NCBI RefSeq assembly: GCF_004349195.1
Contig: NZ_SMLG01000004.1
Location: 248,001 to 312,000 of the forward strand
From: Flavobacterium rhamnosiphilum
GTDB lineage: Bacteria; Bacteroidota; Bacteroidia; Flavobacteriales; Flavobacteriaceae
Direction: 5' to 3'
DNA length: 64,000 bases
Of this stretch, positions 44,691-53,687 are shown in pieces (positions within the stretch are counted from its first letter, which is position 1; the number at the start of each line of letters is the position of its first letter). The notes below the pieces were generated by a model. The model ran no database searches, was not told where the DNA came from, and saw nothing but the letters and a program-made list of their open reading frames with translations. A program made the translations under genes and the position numbers.

Positions 44691-46898
44691 ATGTATCATT
44701 TACGGATTGTTTTGTTACTATTGTTTGTATTAAATTATTTTGGTAATAATTCAATTGCACAGACAAAAATATATTCAAAGAAAGAAATCACTAAATTAAC
44801 GGATCAAGCATCTCAATACTTAAAAGATGCTAATTTTGAAAAATCTTTGGATATTTCTAAAGTAGCACTTCGTTCCGCTATTGACGCTAATGATTTATAT
44901 GCTACTGCTATTTGCTATATTACAATTGCAGCGAATTATGCTGAGATGGCCGAATTTGATAAAGCCATATTTTTCTATAACAAGAGTCTATCCTATGCTG
45001 ATAAGACGAATAATGACATTTTAAGAAAAAGGATAAATAACAATTTAGGTAATATCTATTGTTTTGAGAAAAAACAATATGTAGAAGGAATAAAATTTTA
45101 TGAAAACTCCCTTAAGTACAGTCAAAAATTAGCAGACACTAATCAGGTTTTTATGACCAAACTTAATATTGCTTGGGCTTATTTTGATATTGGTCGTTTT
45201 GAAAAAGGTTTGCCAAGTTTGGAATTCATCAATAAATACAATAAAAAATATGGTGATGAAACAACCGTTGTAGCTTTAAATATGCTAAATGGAATGTATT
45301 ATGCATACAAAGAAAACCATAATAAAGCGACATCATTTTTTTTAAGTGCTATAAAATTTGGAAAAGCAGGAAATGAAAAGTCAGACTTGTCCTTTGCGCA
45401 TCTAGAATACTCTAAATATTTATTGAAAAAAGGAGATCATAAAAAAGCATATGAAAATCTCGAACGTTATAATGTAATTACTGATGAACTCTACAATAAA
45501 GAAAAACTTGATAAAGCAACTGTAGCAGGAATAAATTTAGAATTAGACGAGTATAAAAGGGAAATAGACAAAATTGAAATTGAAAAAAAGGCTCAACTTC
45601 AAAGTTTAGAAAAATCTAAAACTATAGTACTACTATTTATTGTTATATTTTTAGTATTGTTGCTATTGCTCTATTCTTTATTCAAAAATAATAATTATAA
45701 GAAGAAAACGAATGCTGAGCTTTCTGAAACCAATAAGGAATTAATAATTGCCAAAGAAAAAGCAGAAGAAGCTTCCGTATTAAAATCACAATTTGTCTCT
45801 ACAATCAGTCATGAATTAAGGACTCCTTTATACGGTGTAGTAGGAATTACTAATATGTTACTTGATGAACATAAAGAATTAGAGCATAGTCCACATTTAA
45901 GTTCTCTTAAATTTTCAGCCAGATATTTATTATCATTAGTGAATGATATTCTGCAAATTAATAAAATTGAAGACAATAGAATTATTCTTGAAAATTTGAG
46001 TTTTAATATTTCTGACGAAATTAATATGATTAAAAGTTCATTATCTTTTATCGCTAAAACGAATGATAATGTTGTTCAAGTGAATGTTGATCCTACTATT
46101 CCGGAATACTTAATAGGTGATAAGTTAAGGCTTTCTCAAATCATTATGAATTTGGTCAGTAATGCATTGAAATTTACAAAAAAAGGAGAAGTAATCATAA
46201 GTGTAAACTTGATGAGAGTAGAAGGAAAATCTCATTTTTTAGAATTTAAAATTCAAGACAATGGAATAGGAATTGCAGCTGCTGACCAAGATAAGATTTT
46301 TGATAAATTCGTCCAGGTTGGAAGAAAAGAGACTGATTATCAAGGAACCGGTTTAGGGCTTTCCATTGTAAAGCAACTGCTAGGATTGTTTAATAGCGAT
46401 ATTTCGCTCGAAAGTGCGATAGGAAAAGGAACGTCATTCAAATTTGTAATTGCATTTGAATTTAATCCTGAGAAGACAAATGAGATCATCAAAAACATTC
46501 AAGTTGATATTACTTCTGTTCAAACAATCAATGTTTTAGTAGTGGAGGATAATCATATTAATCAATTGGTTACTAGAAAAACTATAGAAAAGAACAACTA
46601 TAAATGCAGTGTTGTTGACAATGGTTACGCTGCATTGGAAATACTGGAAAAAGAGAATTTTGATGTAATATTGATGGATATTAATATGCCTTTGATCAAT
46701 GGTTTTGAAACTACCAGAAAGATTCGTCTAAAAGGTATAGACATACCAATCGTAGCATTAACGGCATTTGATAAAGCAGAAATAACCGAAGAAGCTCTTT
46801 CAGCCGGAATCAATGATATCATCATAAAACCTTTTGATTCGATTAAATTATTTGAAATCATCAGTATTCTAACATCAAAACCTAAAAGTATTGCTTGA
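44691..46898 (+). CDS. TPR-sensor hybrid histidine kinase / response regulator
   Basis: The 735-residue one-chain two-component protein has a signal peptide and a periplasmic region of TPR-like helices (about 30-300; ATAICYITIAANYAEMAEFD). One membrane helix follows (TIVLLFIVIFLVLLLLLYSL). The HisKA domain has His374 in STISHELRTPLYGV and the ATPase domain has N and G boxes (IIMNLVSNALKFT and GTGLGLSIVKQLLGLF). The C-terminal receiver domain has Asp663 in ILMDINMPLING. The start is the ATG at 44691; a TTG two codons upstream is less likely. No output gene is adjacent, and no DNA-binding domain is present, so a separate phosphotransfer partner is required. Confidence 0.92.
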   Translation: MYHLRIVLLLLFVLNYFGNNSIAQTKIYSKKEITKLTDQASQYLKDANFEKSLDISKVALRSAIDANDLYATAICYITIAANYAEMAEFDKAIFFYNKSLSYADKTNNDILRKRINNNLGNIYCFEKKQYVEGIKFYENSLKYSQKLADTNQVFMTKLNIAWAYFDIGRFEKGLPSLEFINKYNKKYGDETTVVALNMLNGMYYAYKENHNKATSFFLSAIKFGKAGNEKSDLSFAHLEYSKYLLKKGDHKKAYENLERYNVITDELYNKEKLDKATVAGINLELDEYKREIDKIEIEKKAQLQSLEKSKTIVLLFIVIFLVLLLLLYSLFKNNNYKKKTNAELSETNKELIIAKEKAEEASVLKSQFVSTISHELRTPLYGVVGITNMLLDEHKELEHSPHLSSLKFSARYLLSLVNDILQINKIEDNRIILENLSFNISDEINMIKSSLSFIAKTNDNVVQVNVDPTIPEYLIGDKLRLSQIIMNLVSNALKFTKKGEVIISVNLMRVEGKSHFLEFKIQDNGIGIAAADQDKIFDKFVQVGRKETDYQGTGLGLSIVKQLLGLFNSDISLESAIGKGTSFKFVIAFEFNPEKTNEIIKNIQVDITSVQTINVLVVEDNHINQLVTRKTIEKNNYKCSVVDNGYAALEILEKENFDVILMDINMPLINGFETTRKIRLKGIDIPIVALTAFDKAEITEEALSAGINDIIIKPFDSIKLFEIISILTSKPKSIA

Positions 46899-46959
46899 TT
46901 TATTTTTATGTAATCTTGTTTTGAAAAAATTTGATTTTAATAGATTTTGCATTAAAATC

Positions 46960-47012
46960 AAAATCGTTAAGCTTTCAAAACCAGTTACTGATTCTAAAGG
47001 CTTAACGATTTT
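46960..47012. terminator. Hairpin between the convergent kinase and hsp20 genes
   Basis: A 13-bp stem AAAATCGTTAAGC / GCTTAACGATTTT with a 27-base loop lies between two convergent stops and probably serves both. Confidence 0.6.
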
Positions 47013-47034
47013 AATGATTTATATTAAATAGTAT

Positions 47035-47487
47035 TTATTTGATGGCTATAGTTTGATGCGCTTTTTTCTTGCCATTTTCTTTTTTGGCAATGTCTATATG
47101 CAAAATTCCATCTTTATAGCTGGCTTCAACTTTACTTTCATCAATGTATTCAGGTAAAGTAAAAGTTCTGCAAAATGATTGATAATTAAATTCTTTTCTA
47201 ACGTAATTATCTTTTTTTCTTGTTTCCTCTTTTTCCTCTTTTCTCTCTGAAGATATCATAAGCATGTTGTTGTCAATTTCAACTTTGAAATCTTCTTTTT
47301 TCATGCCTGGGGCAGCCAGATCAACTTCTAATTTATTATCTGTTTCTTTTAAGTTTACTGAAGGTAAGTTACTGCCTATAGTAGAAAAATTTTTATCAGA
47401 CCAATCAAATACATCCTTTGAAAAAAAATCATCAAAAAGGGTATTCACTGTTGGAAATGAGCTGTTTCTTTTAACTAAAGTTCCCAT
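47035..47487 (-). CDS. Hsp20 / alpha-crystallin family small heat-shock protein
   Basis: This 150-residue ATP-independent chaperone holds unfolding proteins during heat stress. It starts MGTLVKRNSSFPTVNTLFDD. The alpha-crystallin domain spans about 45-140, with LPSVNLKETDNKLEVDLAAP and the conserved AxxxxGxL variant at KVEASYKDGILHIDI. A short basic tail lacks a clear IxI motif apart from QTIAIK. It stands alone with a -7 element upstream on the minus strand. Confidence 0.95.
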   Translation of the reverse strand: MGTLVKRNSSFPTVNTLFDDFFSKDVFDWSDKNFSTIGSNLPSVNLKETDNKLEVDLAAPGMKKEDFKVEIDNNMLMISSERKEEKEETRKKDNYVRKEFNYQSFCRTFTLPEYIDESKVEASYKDGILHIDIAKKENGKKKAHQTIAIK

Positions 47488-47546
47488 GATTTTGTATTTT
47501 TAAATTATTTAGAATAATGATATCAAGTGAATAAAATAAATGATAA

Positions 47547-47554
47547 CAAATTTA
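47547..47554 (-). promoter_or_regulatory. -7 element TAAATTTG of hsp20
   Basis: On the minus strand this matches TAnnTTTG, 60 bases before the hsp20 start. A TTG at 47579-47581 lies 24 bases away, slightly farther than usual. Confidence 0.4.
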
Positions 47555-47622
47555 ATAAAATCTTTATTTATTTAAAAACAACTAACATATAATTAACTCA
47601 AAATAAGGAGGTTATGTATTAA

Positions 47623-47655
47623 AAATGCCTTTTGTTTTGTTGACAAAAGGCATTT
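47623..47655 (-). terminator. Terminator of the DEAD-box helicase gene
   Basis: A perfect 13-bp stem AAATGCCTTTTGT / ACAAAAGGCATTT just past the helicase stop. The flanking A run (minus-strand T run) is short. Confidence 0.75.
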
Positions 47656-47687
47656 CTTACAGATAAAAATTAAAGACTGGTATCTAA

Positions 47688-48941
47688 TTAATACCAGCGT
47701 TTTTTATTTTGTTTGGAAACTTCTGATTTTCTCGATTTGTGAGCTCCACCACTACGGTTTGAATTTTTTTGTTGAGATTCAGGAGCCGTTTCCGGGCTTC
47801 CGGAATGCCAAGGATAAGGATGGTCATTTACGGTTTTTACATCCACTTTTATTAGTTTTTGAATGTCTTTCCAATAGGTATGTTCGTCTTTACTGCAAAA
47901 AGAAATTGCAATACCTCCATTTCCCGCACGACCGGTTCTACCAATACGGTGAACATAGGTTTCAGGAATATTAGGTAAATCAAAATTAATTACAAAAGGC
48001 AATTGGTCAATATCAATTCCTCTCGCTGCAATATCAGTCGCTACAAGAACACCAACTTCTTTGTTTTTGAAAGCGTCCAAAACGCGTTGTCTTGCATTTT
48101 GTGATTTGTCACCGTGAATGGCTTCTGCGGCAATATTATTTTTTCGTAATGCTTTTACAACATTATCAGCACCGTGTTTGGTTCTTGAAAAAACCAAAAC
48201 ATCGGATAGATTTTCGTTTTTAATTAAATGATACAGTAAATTTCTTTTTTCTGTTTTTTCAACAAAATAAACGCGTTGTTCTACATTTTCGGCGGTAGAC
48301 GAAACTGGCGATACGGTTACTGTTGCTGGATCAGTTAGAAACATTTCTGCTAATTCCCTGATAGCCATTGGCATTGTAGCTGAGAAAAATAATGTTTGTC
48401 TGTTTTTTGGCGTAAGCTTTACAATTTTCTTTACATCATTTACAAATCCCATATCAAGCATTTGATCTGCTTCGTCAAGAACCAAAGTGTGCAAGTGATC
48501 TAAATCAATAAAACCCTGTTTGTGTAAATCAAGCAATCTTCCCGGTGTTGCGACCAAAATATCCACACCATTTCTTAAGGTATCCACTTGCGGATTTTGT
48601 GAAACGCCTCCAAAAATAGTAAGTTGTGTCAGATTTGTGTACTTACCGTAAGTATCAAAACTTTGCCCAATTTGGACTGCTAATTCTCGGGTTGGAGTAA
48701 CTACTAAAGCACGAATTTGTTTGGCTTTTTTTGAAGAACCCACAATTCGGTGTAATTGATGTATGATTGGAATAGCAAATGCGGCTGTTTTTCCAGTTCC
48801 GGTTTGTGCGCAACCTATTAAATCTCTTCCCGCTAATACAATAGGGATAGATTGTTCTTGAATAGGAGTGGGGTTAAGGTAGCCTTGTTCAAATACGGCT
48901 TTTTGTATACTTTTTGAGAGCGATAAATCTTCGAATAACAT
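47688..48941 (-). CDS. DEAD-box RNA helicase (RhlE-like)
   Basis: This 417-residue ATP-dependent RNA helicase is probably involved in ribosome assembly, RNA decay or cold adaptation. Motifs in order: Q motif (PTPIQEQSIPIVL), Walker A AQTGTGKTAAFAIP, PTRELAVQI, TPGRLLDL, DEAD box LVLDEADQMLDMGF, SAT (FFSATMP), VFSRTKHG, VATDIAARGIDI, and HRIGRTGRAGN. A basic, Ser/Asn/Lys-rich tail follows (about 385-417), as in RhlE proteins. The start MLFEDLSLSKSIQKAVFEQG is typical. Confidence 0.95.
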   Translation of the reverse strand: MLFEDLSLSKSIQKAVFEQGYLNPTPIQEQSIPIVLAGRDLIGCAQTGTGKTAAFAIPIIHQLHRIVGSSKKAKQIRALVVTPTRELAVQIGQSFDTYGKYTNLTQLTIFGGVSQNPQVDTLRNGVDILVATPGRLLDLHKQGFIDLDHLHTLVLDEADQMLDMGFVNDVKKIVKLTPKNRQTLFFSATMPMAIRELAEMFLTDPATVTVSPVSSTAENVEQRVYFVEKTEKRNLLYHLIKNENLSDVLVFSRTKHGADNVVKALRKNNIAAEAIHGDKSQNARQRVLDAFKNKEVGVLVATDIAARGIDIDQLPFVINFDLPNIPETYVHRIGRTGRAGNGGIAISFCSKDEHTYWKDIQKLIKVDVKTVNDHPYPWHSGSPETAPESQQKNSNRSGGAHKSRKSEVSKQNKKRWY

Positions 48942-49081
48942 ATTTTTGGTATTAAATATCTTGTATTAAGTACATAGATAGCGTCGCAAAGATAGTATTA
49001 TTATTTTTGATGATTGTTTATATGGTATTCTAGGATTAGAATTTCCGGAATTTAAATCCAGAAATTCATCAATAAAAAAGG

Positions 49082-50113
49082 CTACATCGTATTAGATTTA
49101 ATAAAATCAGTTACTAAATACCCAATAAGCTTTCCTATTAAATGGTTGTTTTTTTCTTCGCCTAAATCAGGTGCACCTTCACAAATATGTAAATACCCTG
49201 CATTTTTATTTTTTGCAAAAAAGGATATAAACTGGCGAAGTTGTTCGACTGAGAAACCACTCAATGTCATGGCACTGCTGGCAATGTTTGGAATTGAATC
49301 TAAATCAATCTCGATTCCGAAAAAATCATCATTTACAAACTCTAAAGCTAGATCCATTTCTTGATTAAACTCTTTTTCTTTTCTAATGTTTAAGCTATCA
49401 TAGGTGTTGTAGCGTACGCGGTCTTCTATTTTTTTAATGATGTCCAATACACTCTTGGAAGTGTAATTTTCGTGTAAACCAAAAATAAAATATTTTTTTA
49501 AAAAACCTTCTTCATAAGCATATGAAAAACCATTACCGCTGTGACGTCCTTCTAAAATTCTAAAATCAGAATGGGCATCAAAATTTATAGCATTAATAGG
49601 TTTGCCTTTTGCGAGTGCAGATCCTTTTATGTTTCCATAAGAATTATTATGGCCACCGCCTATGACTATAGGAATTTTACCCAGTTTTACAATGTTGAAG
49701 ATTATATGGGAAACATCTTTGTCAATTTTTTCTACTAATTGACTTAACTTGGATCGATCATCAATATCATTAAAATCCAAATGTTCTACTTCTCTCATTT
49801 CGGCACTAACATTCAACTGGCCTAATACAATAAGTTGGTTTCCTTTACAAAACCGATTATGCTGAATATTAGCGATGCTTTTAATGGCGCTATCCCAAGC
49901 TGATGCAGCGCCAGGCCTGCCGAAATTAGCCCTTATACCTATGTCTTCCGGAATTCCAAACAAGACATATTTTGCCTCGCAAGTTTTTAGAAAATCAACA
50001 GGATCGGTCTCTTTTGGAACGGTTATCATTTTTTCTCCAAATTTTATTTCGCCACTTCTGTGGTTCGTAATTTTTGCAAGATCTTTAATAGTAAATGGGA
50101 TGATTTTTTCCAT
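49082..50113 (-). CDS. hutG: Formimidoylglutamase-like ureohydrolase
   Basis: This 343-residue arginase-superfamily enzyme has manganese ligands in GGGHNNSYG, NFDAHSDFR and IEIDLDSIPN. The third motif is normally DxDxxD and here reads EIDLDSI, so one ligand position is Glu. An Asn follows the His of the first motif. In Bacteroidota this family is annotated as formimidoylglutamase, which removes formamide from N-formimidoyl-glutamate in histidine breakdown. Imidazolonepropionase (hutI) lies one gene away, which supports that role, though hutG and hutI are separated by an unrelated gene. The ATG at 50113 is preferred over a TTG one codon upstream. Confidence 0.8.
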   Translation of the reverse strand: MEKIIPFTIKDLAKITNHRSGEIKFGEKMITVPKETDPVDFLKTCEAKYVLFGIPEDIGIRANFGRPGAASAWDSAIKSIANIQHNRFCKGNQLIVLGQLNVSAEMREVEHLDFNDIDDRSKLSQLVEKIDKDVSHIIFNIVKLGKIPIVIGGGHNNSYGNIKGSALAKGKPINAINFDAHSDFRILEGRHSGNGFSYAYEEGFLKKYFIFGLHENYTSKSVLDIIKKIEDRVRYNTYDSLNIRKEKEFNQEMDLALEFVNDDFFGIEIDLDSIPNIASSAMTLSGFSVEQLRQFISFFAKNKNAGYLHICEGAPDLGEEKNNHLIGKLIGYLVTDFIKSNTM

Positions 50114-50147
50114 CAAAAAAAATATTTTTTTCCCAAAAATAATATAA

Positions 50148-50192
50148 TTACGTTAACTTACGTTATTACGTGGTTATATATTGTTAAATTTG
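50148..50192. promoter_or_regulatory. Divergent promoter region with three TTACGT repeats and a -7 element
   Basis: TTACGT occurs at 50148-50153, 50158-50163 and 50166-50171, spaced 10 and 8 bases apart. TAAATTTG at 50185-50192 matches the Bacteroidota -7 element for the plus-strand gene that starts at 50220. The repeats could be a regulator site or part of the -33 region shared with hutG. Confidence 0.4.
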
Positions 50193-50219
50193 TAAAATAA
50201 ATTAAATTAAATTAGAAAG

Positions 50220-51104
50220 ATGGAAAATCAAAAAAGCAGTTCAAGTCTTAAAGCGGTTGTAGCAGTATTAGCTATTTTATTAGTGGGAAGTTTAGTTTAT
50301 ATTTTTAAAATGACTTCTGACACAGAGATCGTAAAAACAGAATTGAAAACCACAATGACTGAAAAAGAATCAGTTATGAAAGACTTACAAGAATTAAAGT
50401 CAACGTATGATGCTGCAATTGCAGAAAACACATCAATGTCTGATGAATTGATTCAAGAAAGAGATAAAGTGGTAAACTTAATGTCTGATTTGAGTAAATC
50501 TAAAGGCGATGTAGCTTCATTGTCAAAATACAAAAACCAATTCAATGCTTTGCAAGGAAACATGAAGGTTTTAATGGCTGAAAATGATGGGTTGAAAAAG
50601 GCAAATACAACACTTACTACGCAACGTGATAGTACGGTTGTGGTATTAGGAGAGACTAAAAAGAATGTAGAAGCATTGACTGGTCAAAATGAAGAATTGG
50701 CAAAAGCGGTTGAAATTGGTTCAAAATTGACGGTTTTAAACACTAGAGGATCTGCTTTTAAATTAAGAAGTTCTGGTAAACAAATCGAAACTGATAAAGC
50801 GAGCAGAGCTGACGTTCTTAGAGTTAATTTTACAATTGCTGAAAATCAAATTGCTAAATCTGGTGATAAAACATATTATGTTCAAGTAATTGACAGTAAA
50901 AACAATGTTTTAGGCGATAAAAAAACGGAGACTTTTGGAGAAAATACTTTAACATACAGTTTTTTAACGAATGTTAAATATGAAAACAAAACAATTCAAG
51001 TTTCTGAGGATTTAAAAGGAAAAGATTTTGCTAAAGGAACGTATTTTATCAATATTTTTGATAGAGATATATTGGTTTCTAAAACAAGTTTTGTTTTAAG
51101 ATAA
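50220..51104 (+). CDS. Membrane-anchored coiled-coil protein of unknown function
   Basis: This 294-residue protein has one N-terminal membrane helix (AVVAVLAILLVGSLVYIF). A long coiled coil (about 35-165) is rich in E, K, L and D with heptad spacing. The C-terminal beta-rich domain (about 175-294) includes ADVLRVNFTIAENQIAKSGD, VIDSKNNVLGDKKTETFG and FAKGTYFINIFDRD. The shape suggests an envelope spacer or adaptor that presents the beta domain in the periplasm. I recognise no family with certainty. A strong terminator follows. Confidence 0.82.
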   Translation: MENQKSSSSLKAVVAVLAILLVGSLVYIFKMTSDTEIVKTELKTTMTEKESVMKDLQELKSTYDAAIAENTSMSDELIQERDKVVNLMSDLSKSKGDVASLSKYKNQFNALQGNMKVLMAENDGLKKANTTLTTQRDSTVVVLGETKKNVEALTGQNEELAKAVEIGSKLTVLNTRGSAFKLRSSGKQIETDKASRADVLRVNFTIAENQIAKSGDKTYYVQVIDSKNNVLGDKKTETFGENTLTYSFLTNVKYENKTIQVSEDLKGKDFAKGTYFINIFDRDILVSKTSFVLR

Positions 51105-51125
51105 GAGCAAGCAATAGTACAAAAT

Positions 51126-51156
51126 AAAAAAGAGGAACGTAATGTTCCTCTTTTTT
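51126..51156. terminator. Bidirectional terminator between the coiled-coil gene and hutI
   Basis: A perfect 13-bp stem AAAAAAGAGGAAC / GTTCCTCTTTTTT between convergent genes. Its last base overlaps the hutI stop codon. Confidence 0.85.
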
Positions 51157-52394
51157 TATGCAAAAATTTCACCTTCGATCAATACAGTGTCAATTAGATT
51201 ACTGCCAAAAGCATATGGTAATTGATAGTAGGATGGAATAGGTTTTGTTAGTATTAGATTTGCTTTTTTGCCAACAGTTATGCTTCCGTGGGTTTCTGAA
51301 ATTCCCATTGCGTAGGCTCCGTTTATTGTGGCGGCATTTATGGCTTCTTCGGGAGTCATTTTCATTTTGATGCAAGCGGTTGCCACTACAAAATTCATGT
51401 TTCCCGATGGAGTAGAACCAGGATTGTAATCAGTTGCGAGAGCGAGAGGAAGTCCGGCCGCTATCATTTCTCGTGCTGGTGTATACGGAATACTTAAAAA
51501 ATAGGAACACGAAGGCAAAGCGACAGGCATTGTTTCGGTGTTTTTTAAAGCTTCAATATCTTCCGGTTTCATAACTTCTAAATGGTCTACAGAAAGGGCA
51601 TTGTATTTTACTCCAGCTTGAATTCCTCCAATGGAGTTGAACTGATTGACATGGATTTTTGGCTTTAAGCCAAATTTAATTCCAGCTTCCATGATTTGTT
51701 GGGTTTCATCAACAGTAAAATAACCGGTTTCACAAAATGCATCGATGAAGTCTGCCAGTTTATGTTTTGCAATTTCAGGGAGCATTTCGTTAATGATTAA
51801 ATCTATATAACCTTTGTGATTTGTTGCATATTCCAATGGAAAAGCATGAGCTCCAAGAAAGGTTGCTTTTATAGTTATTGGATAGTTTTGAGCTAATCGT
51901 TGAATCACGCGTAGCATTTTTAGTTCTCCATCGAATGTCAATCCATATCCCGATTTGATTTCAACGGCTCCGGTTCCTAAACGCATGACTTCTTCCAGCC
52001 GAGCTTTGGATTGGTTGTAGATTTCCTCTTCGGTCGTTTCATTCAATTTTTTAGCTGAATTTAAGATTCCACCGCCACGATTGGCAATTTCTTCATAGGT
52101 CATGCCATTGATTCGATCTACAAATTCCTGCTCGCGATTGCCGGCATAAACAATATGCGTATGACTGTCACACCAAGAAGGTAAAACCATTTTTCCGGTT
52201 GCATCAATCGTTTTGTCGGCATGTATTGGAGGTAAATTCTCCATAGAACCAAAATCAGCAATTAAATTGTCCTTAATTACTAAAAAGGCATTTTTGATCG
52301 TTGGAAGAATCGCCATTTCAGCACCGGAAACTTTAGCAATCGAAGTTTCCCGAACCTGAAGTAATTCTTTGATATTTATAATTAGCGTTGTCAT
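51156..52394 (-). CDS. hutI: Imidazolonepropionase
   Basis: HutI opens the ring of 4-imidazolone-5-propionate to give N-formimino-glutamate, step three of histidine degradation. The 412-residue amidohydrolase has the zinc motif CDSHTHIVYAGNREQEF, a substrate-loop GGGILNSAKKLNE, KSGYGL, FLGAHAFPLEY, and the late Asp in LATDYNPGSTPSGNM. The GNREQEF and SGYGL segments are specific to HutI among amidohydrolases. Its product is the substrate of the hutG-type enzyme nearby. It is followed by a glutaminyl cyclase gene upstream on the same strand, 11 bp apart. Confidence 0.96.
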   Translation of the reverse strand: MTTLIINIKELLQVRETSIAKVSGAEMAILPTIKNAFLVIKDNLIADFGSMENLPPIHADKTIDATGKMVLPSWCDSHTHIVYAGNREQEFVDRINGMTYEEIANRGGGILNSAKKLNETTEEEIYNQSKARLEEVMRLGTGAVEIKSGYGLTFDGELKMLRVIQRLAQNYPITIKATFLGAHAFPLEYATNHKGYIDLIINEMLPEIAKHKLADFIDAFCETGYFTVDETQQIMEAGIKFGLKPKIHVNQFNSIGGIQAGVKYNALSVDHLEVMKPEDIEALKNTETMPVALPSCSYFLSIPYTPAREMIAAGLPLALATDYNPGSTPSGNMNFVVATACIKMKMTPEEAINAATINGAYAMGISETHGSITVGKKANLILTKPIPSYYQLPYAFGSNLIDTVLIEGEIFA

Positions 52395-52405
52395 TTGTAT
52401 AAAAA

Positions 52406-53479
52406 TTATTCTGAAACTTTGATTTCAAACATTTTATCCCAGTTTTTACCGGTTATAAAAATGGTTTTTGTTTTTGGATTGTAGGCGATTCCGTTTAAAA
52501 CGTCTGTATCTTCTAATTTAGTAATCTTTTTAGTCAAATCTACAAGATTTATTATTGCTTCAACAGCGCCATTTTTAGGGTTTATGATTGCAATGGCATC
52601 TTTTTGATAGACATTTCCATAAATTTTTCCGTCAATCCATTCCAGTTCATTGACTGCTTTTATTTTTGATTCAAAAGAATATACATTTAAGTAATCTACT
52701 TCTTTGAGGTTTGTTGGGTCAATAATCCAAATTTTTTCTGTACCGTCCGATTGGTACAGATATTTTCCGTCATTGGTCAATCCCCAACCTTCGATTTGTT
52801 TAAAATAGGTAAAAGTCTTTTCTTTTTTGAAAGTATCTGCATTATAAACGTATCCTTCATTATTTTTCCAAGTCAATTGATAGACCTTATTATTTAGAAT
52901 CGTAATTCCTTCCCCAAAATATTTATCTGCCAGTTCTACTTTCTTATAGACTTCCCCCGTTTTATAATTTGTTTTTCTTAAGCTGGAGATTCCTCTCTTT
53001 CCTGATGGACCTGAACCGTTTCCGGTTCCTTCATAAAGCGTGTCACGATAAAATTCTAATCCTTGAGTGTACGCTTGAATATCGTGTGGATAGGTATTTA
53101 CGATGGTATATTTTAATAATTTTGGCTGAATATTAGAAACTAATTCCACTCTTGTGGTAGCTTCTGAGTTTTGTCCCTCATAATAAACTAAAGCCTTTAG
53201 GTTTTGGTAGCCTAATTTTTGATCCTTTAATTCAAAAGTTAATTTGTCAACTCCCTTTTTTGAACCAATTTTTTTATCATTTACATAGTAAATAATACTG
53301 TCTATAGTTTTTGAATTGGAGTTCAAAATCTCCAAAGAAAGCGCTTCTTGAGGCTGGTATTGCTCCTTGAATTTAGAATTATCAAAGGTAAATAAAGAAT
53401 TTTCACCTTTTTTTGTATCTCCACAATTAACCAGTAAGGTTCCTAATAAAATGATAGATAGTATGTTATAATTTTTCAT
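52406..53479 (-). CDS. Glutaminyl-peptide cyclotransferase lipoprotein (plant/bacterial type)
   Basis: The 357-residue precursor has a lipoprotein signal (ILLGTLLVNCGDTKK). The C-terminal 250 residues match the five-bladed propeller glutaminyl cyclases: YPHDIQAYTQGLEFYRDTLYEG, the SSLRKTNYKTGEV blade, EGITILNNKVYQLTWKN, GWGLTNDGKYLYQSDG and ELEWIDGKIYGNVY. An N-terminal domain of about 100 residues (QYQPQEALSLEILNS) precedes it. The enzyme forms N-terminal pyroglutamate on secreted proteins, which is common in Bacteroidota because many mature exports start with Gln. The start is the ATG at 53479; a longer frame to 53623 reads through the SRP RNA antisense and is false. Confidence 0.88.
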   Translation of the reverse strand: MKNYNILSIILLGTLLVNCGDTKKGENSLFTFDNSKFKEQYQPQEALSLEILNSNSKTIDSIIYYVNDKKIGSKKGVDKLTFELKDQKLGYQNLKALVYYEGQNSEATTRVELVSNIQPKLLKYTIVNTYPHDIQAYTQGLEFYRDTLYEGTGNGSGPSGKRGISSLRKTNYKTGEVYKKVELADKYFGEGITILNNKVYQLTWKNNEGYVYNADTFKKEKTFTYFKQIEGWGLTNDGKYLYQSDGTEKIWIIDPTNLKEVDYLNVYSFESKIKAVNELEWIDGKIYGNVYQKDAIAIINPKNGAVEAIINLVDLTKKITKLEDTDVLNGIAYNPKTKTIFITGKNWDKMFEIKVSE

Positions 53480-53534
53480 AGTGTAAAATTTGAATACCCC
53501 AATATACAACGTTATTTTATTAGGTGCAAAGCAC

Positions 53535-53564
53535 TTGCAAAAATATAAAAAGTTTGTATATTTG
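53535..53564 (+). promoter_or_regulatory. Promoter of the SRP RNA gene
   Basis: TTG at 53535-53537 and TATATTTG at 53557-53564 are separated by 19 bases, a textbook Bacteroidota -33/-7 pair. The RNA is predicted to start about 5 bases downstream. Confidence 0.75.
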
Positions 53565-53567
53565 CAC

Positions 53568-53662
53568 TGGCAAGTCCTACACGACCAGCTCCTGCAGACT
53601 CCCCCAGGATGGGAACATAGCAAGGGTACGTGGTTGAGCGGTGCGATGTAGGTCGCTTGCCA
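53568..53662 (+). ncRNA. ffs: Bacterial signal recognition particle RNA (4.5S type)
   Basis: This 95-base RNA has ends that pair (TGGCAAG with CTTGCCA) and a long rod: GTCCTACA near the 5' side faces TGTAGG near the 3' side. The apical part contains the conserved SRP domain IV bases CAGGATGGGAACATAGCAAGG, with the GGAA-type loop and the AGCA asymmetric bulge that bind Ffh. It is small, without an Alu domain. It has a well-formed promoter and a T-rich downstream end. It works with Ffh to target membrane proteins. Confidence 0.9.
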
Positions 53663-53687
53663 TTTTTTTTATTTCTTACAAAAGTAG

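Noticed and set aside
53480..53623. N-terminal extension of the glutaminyl cyclase
   Set aside because: It reads the SRP RNA in antisense and precedes a clear lipoprotein signal at 53479.
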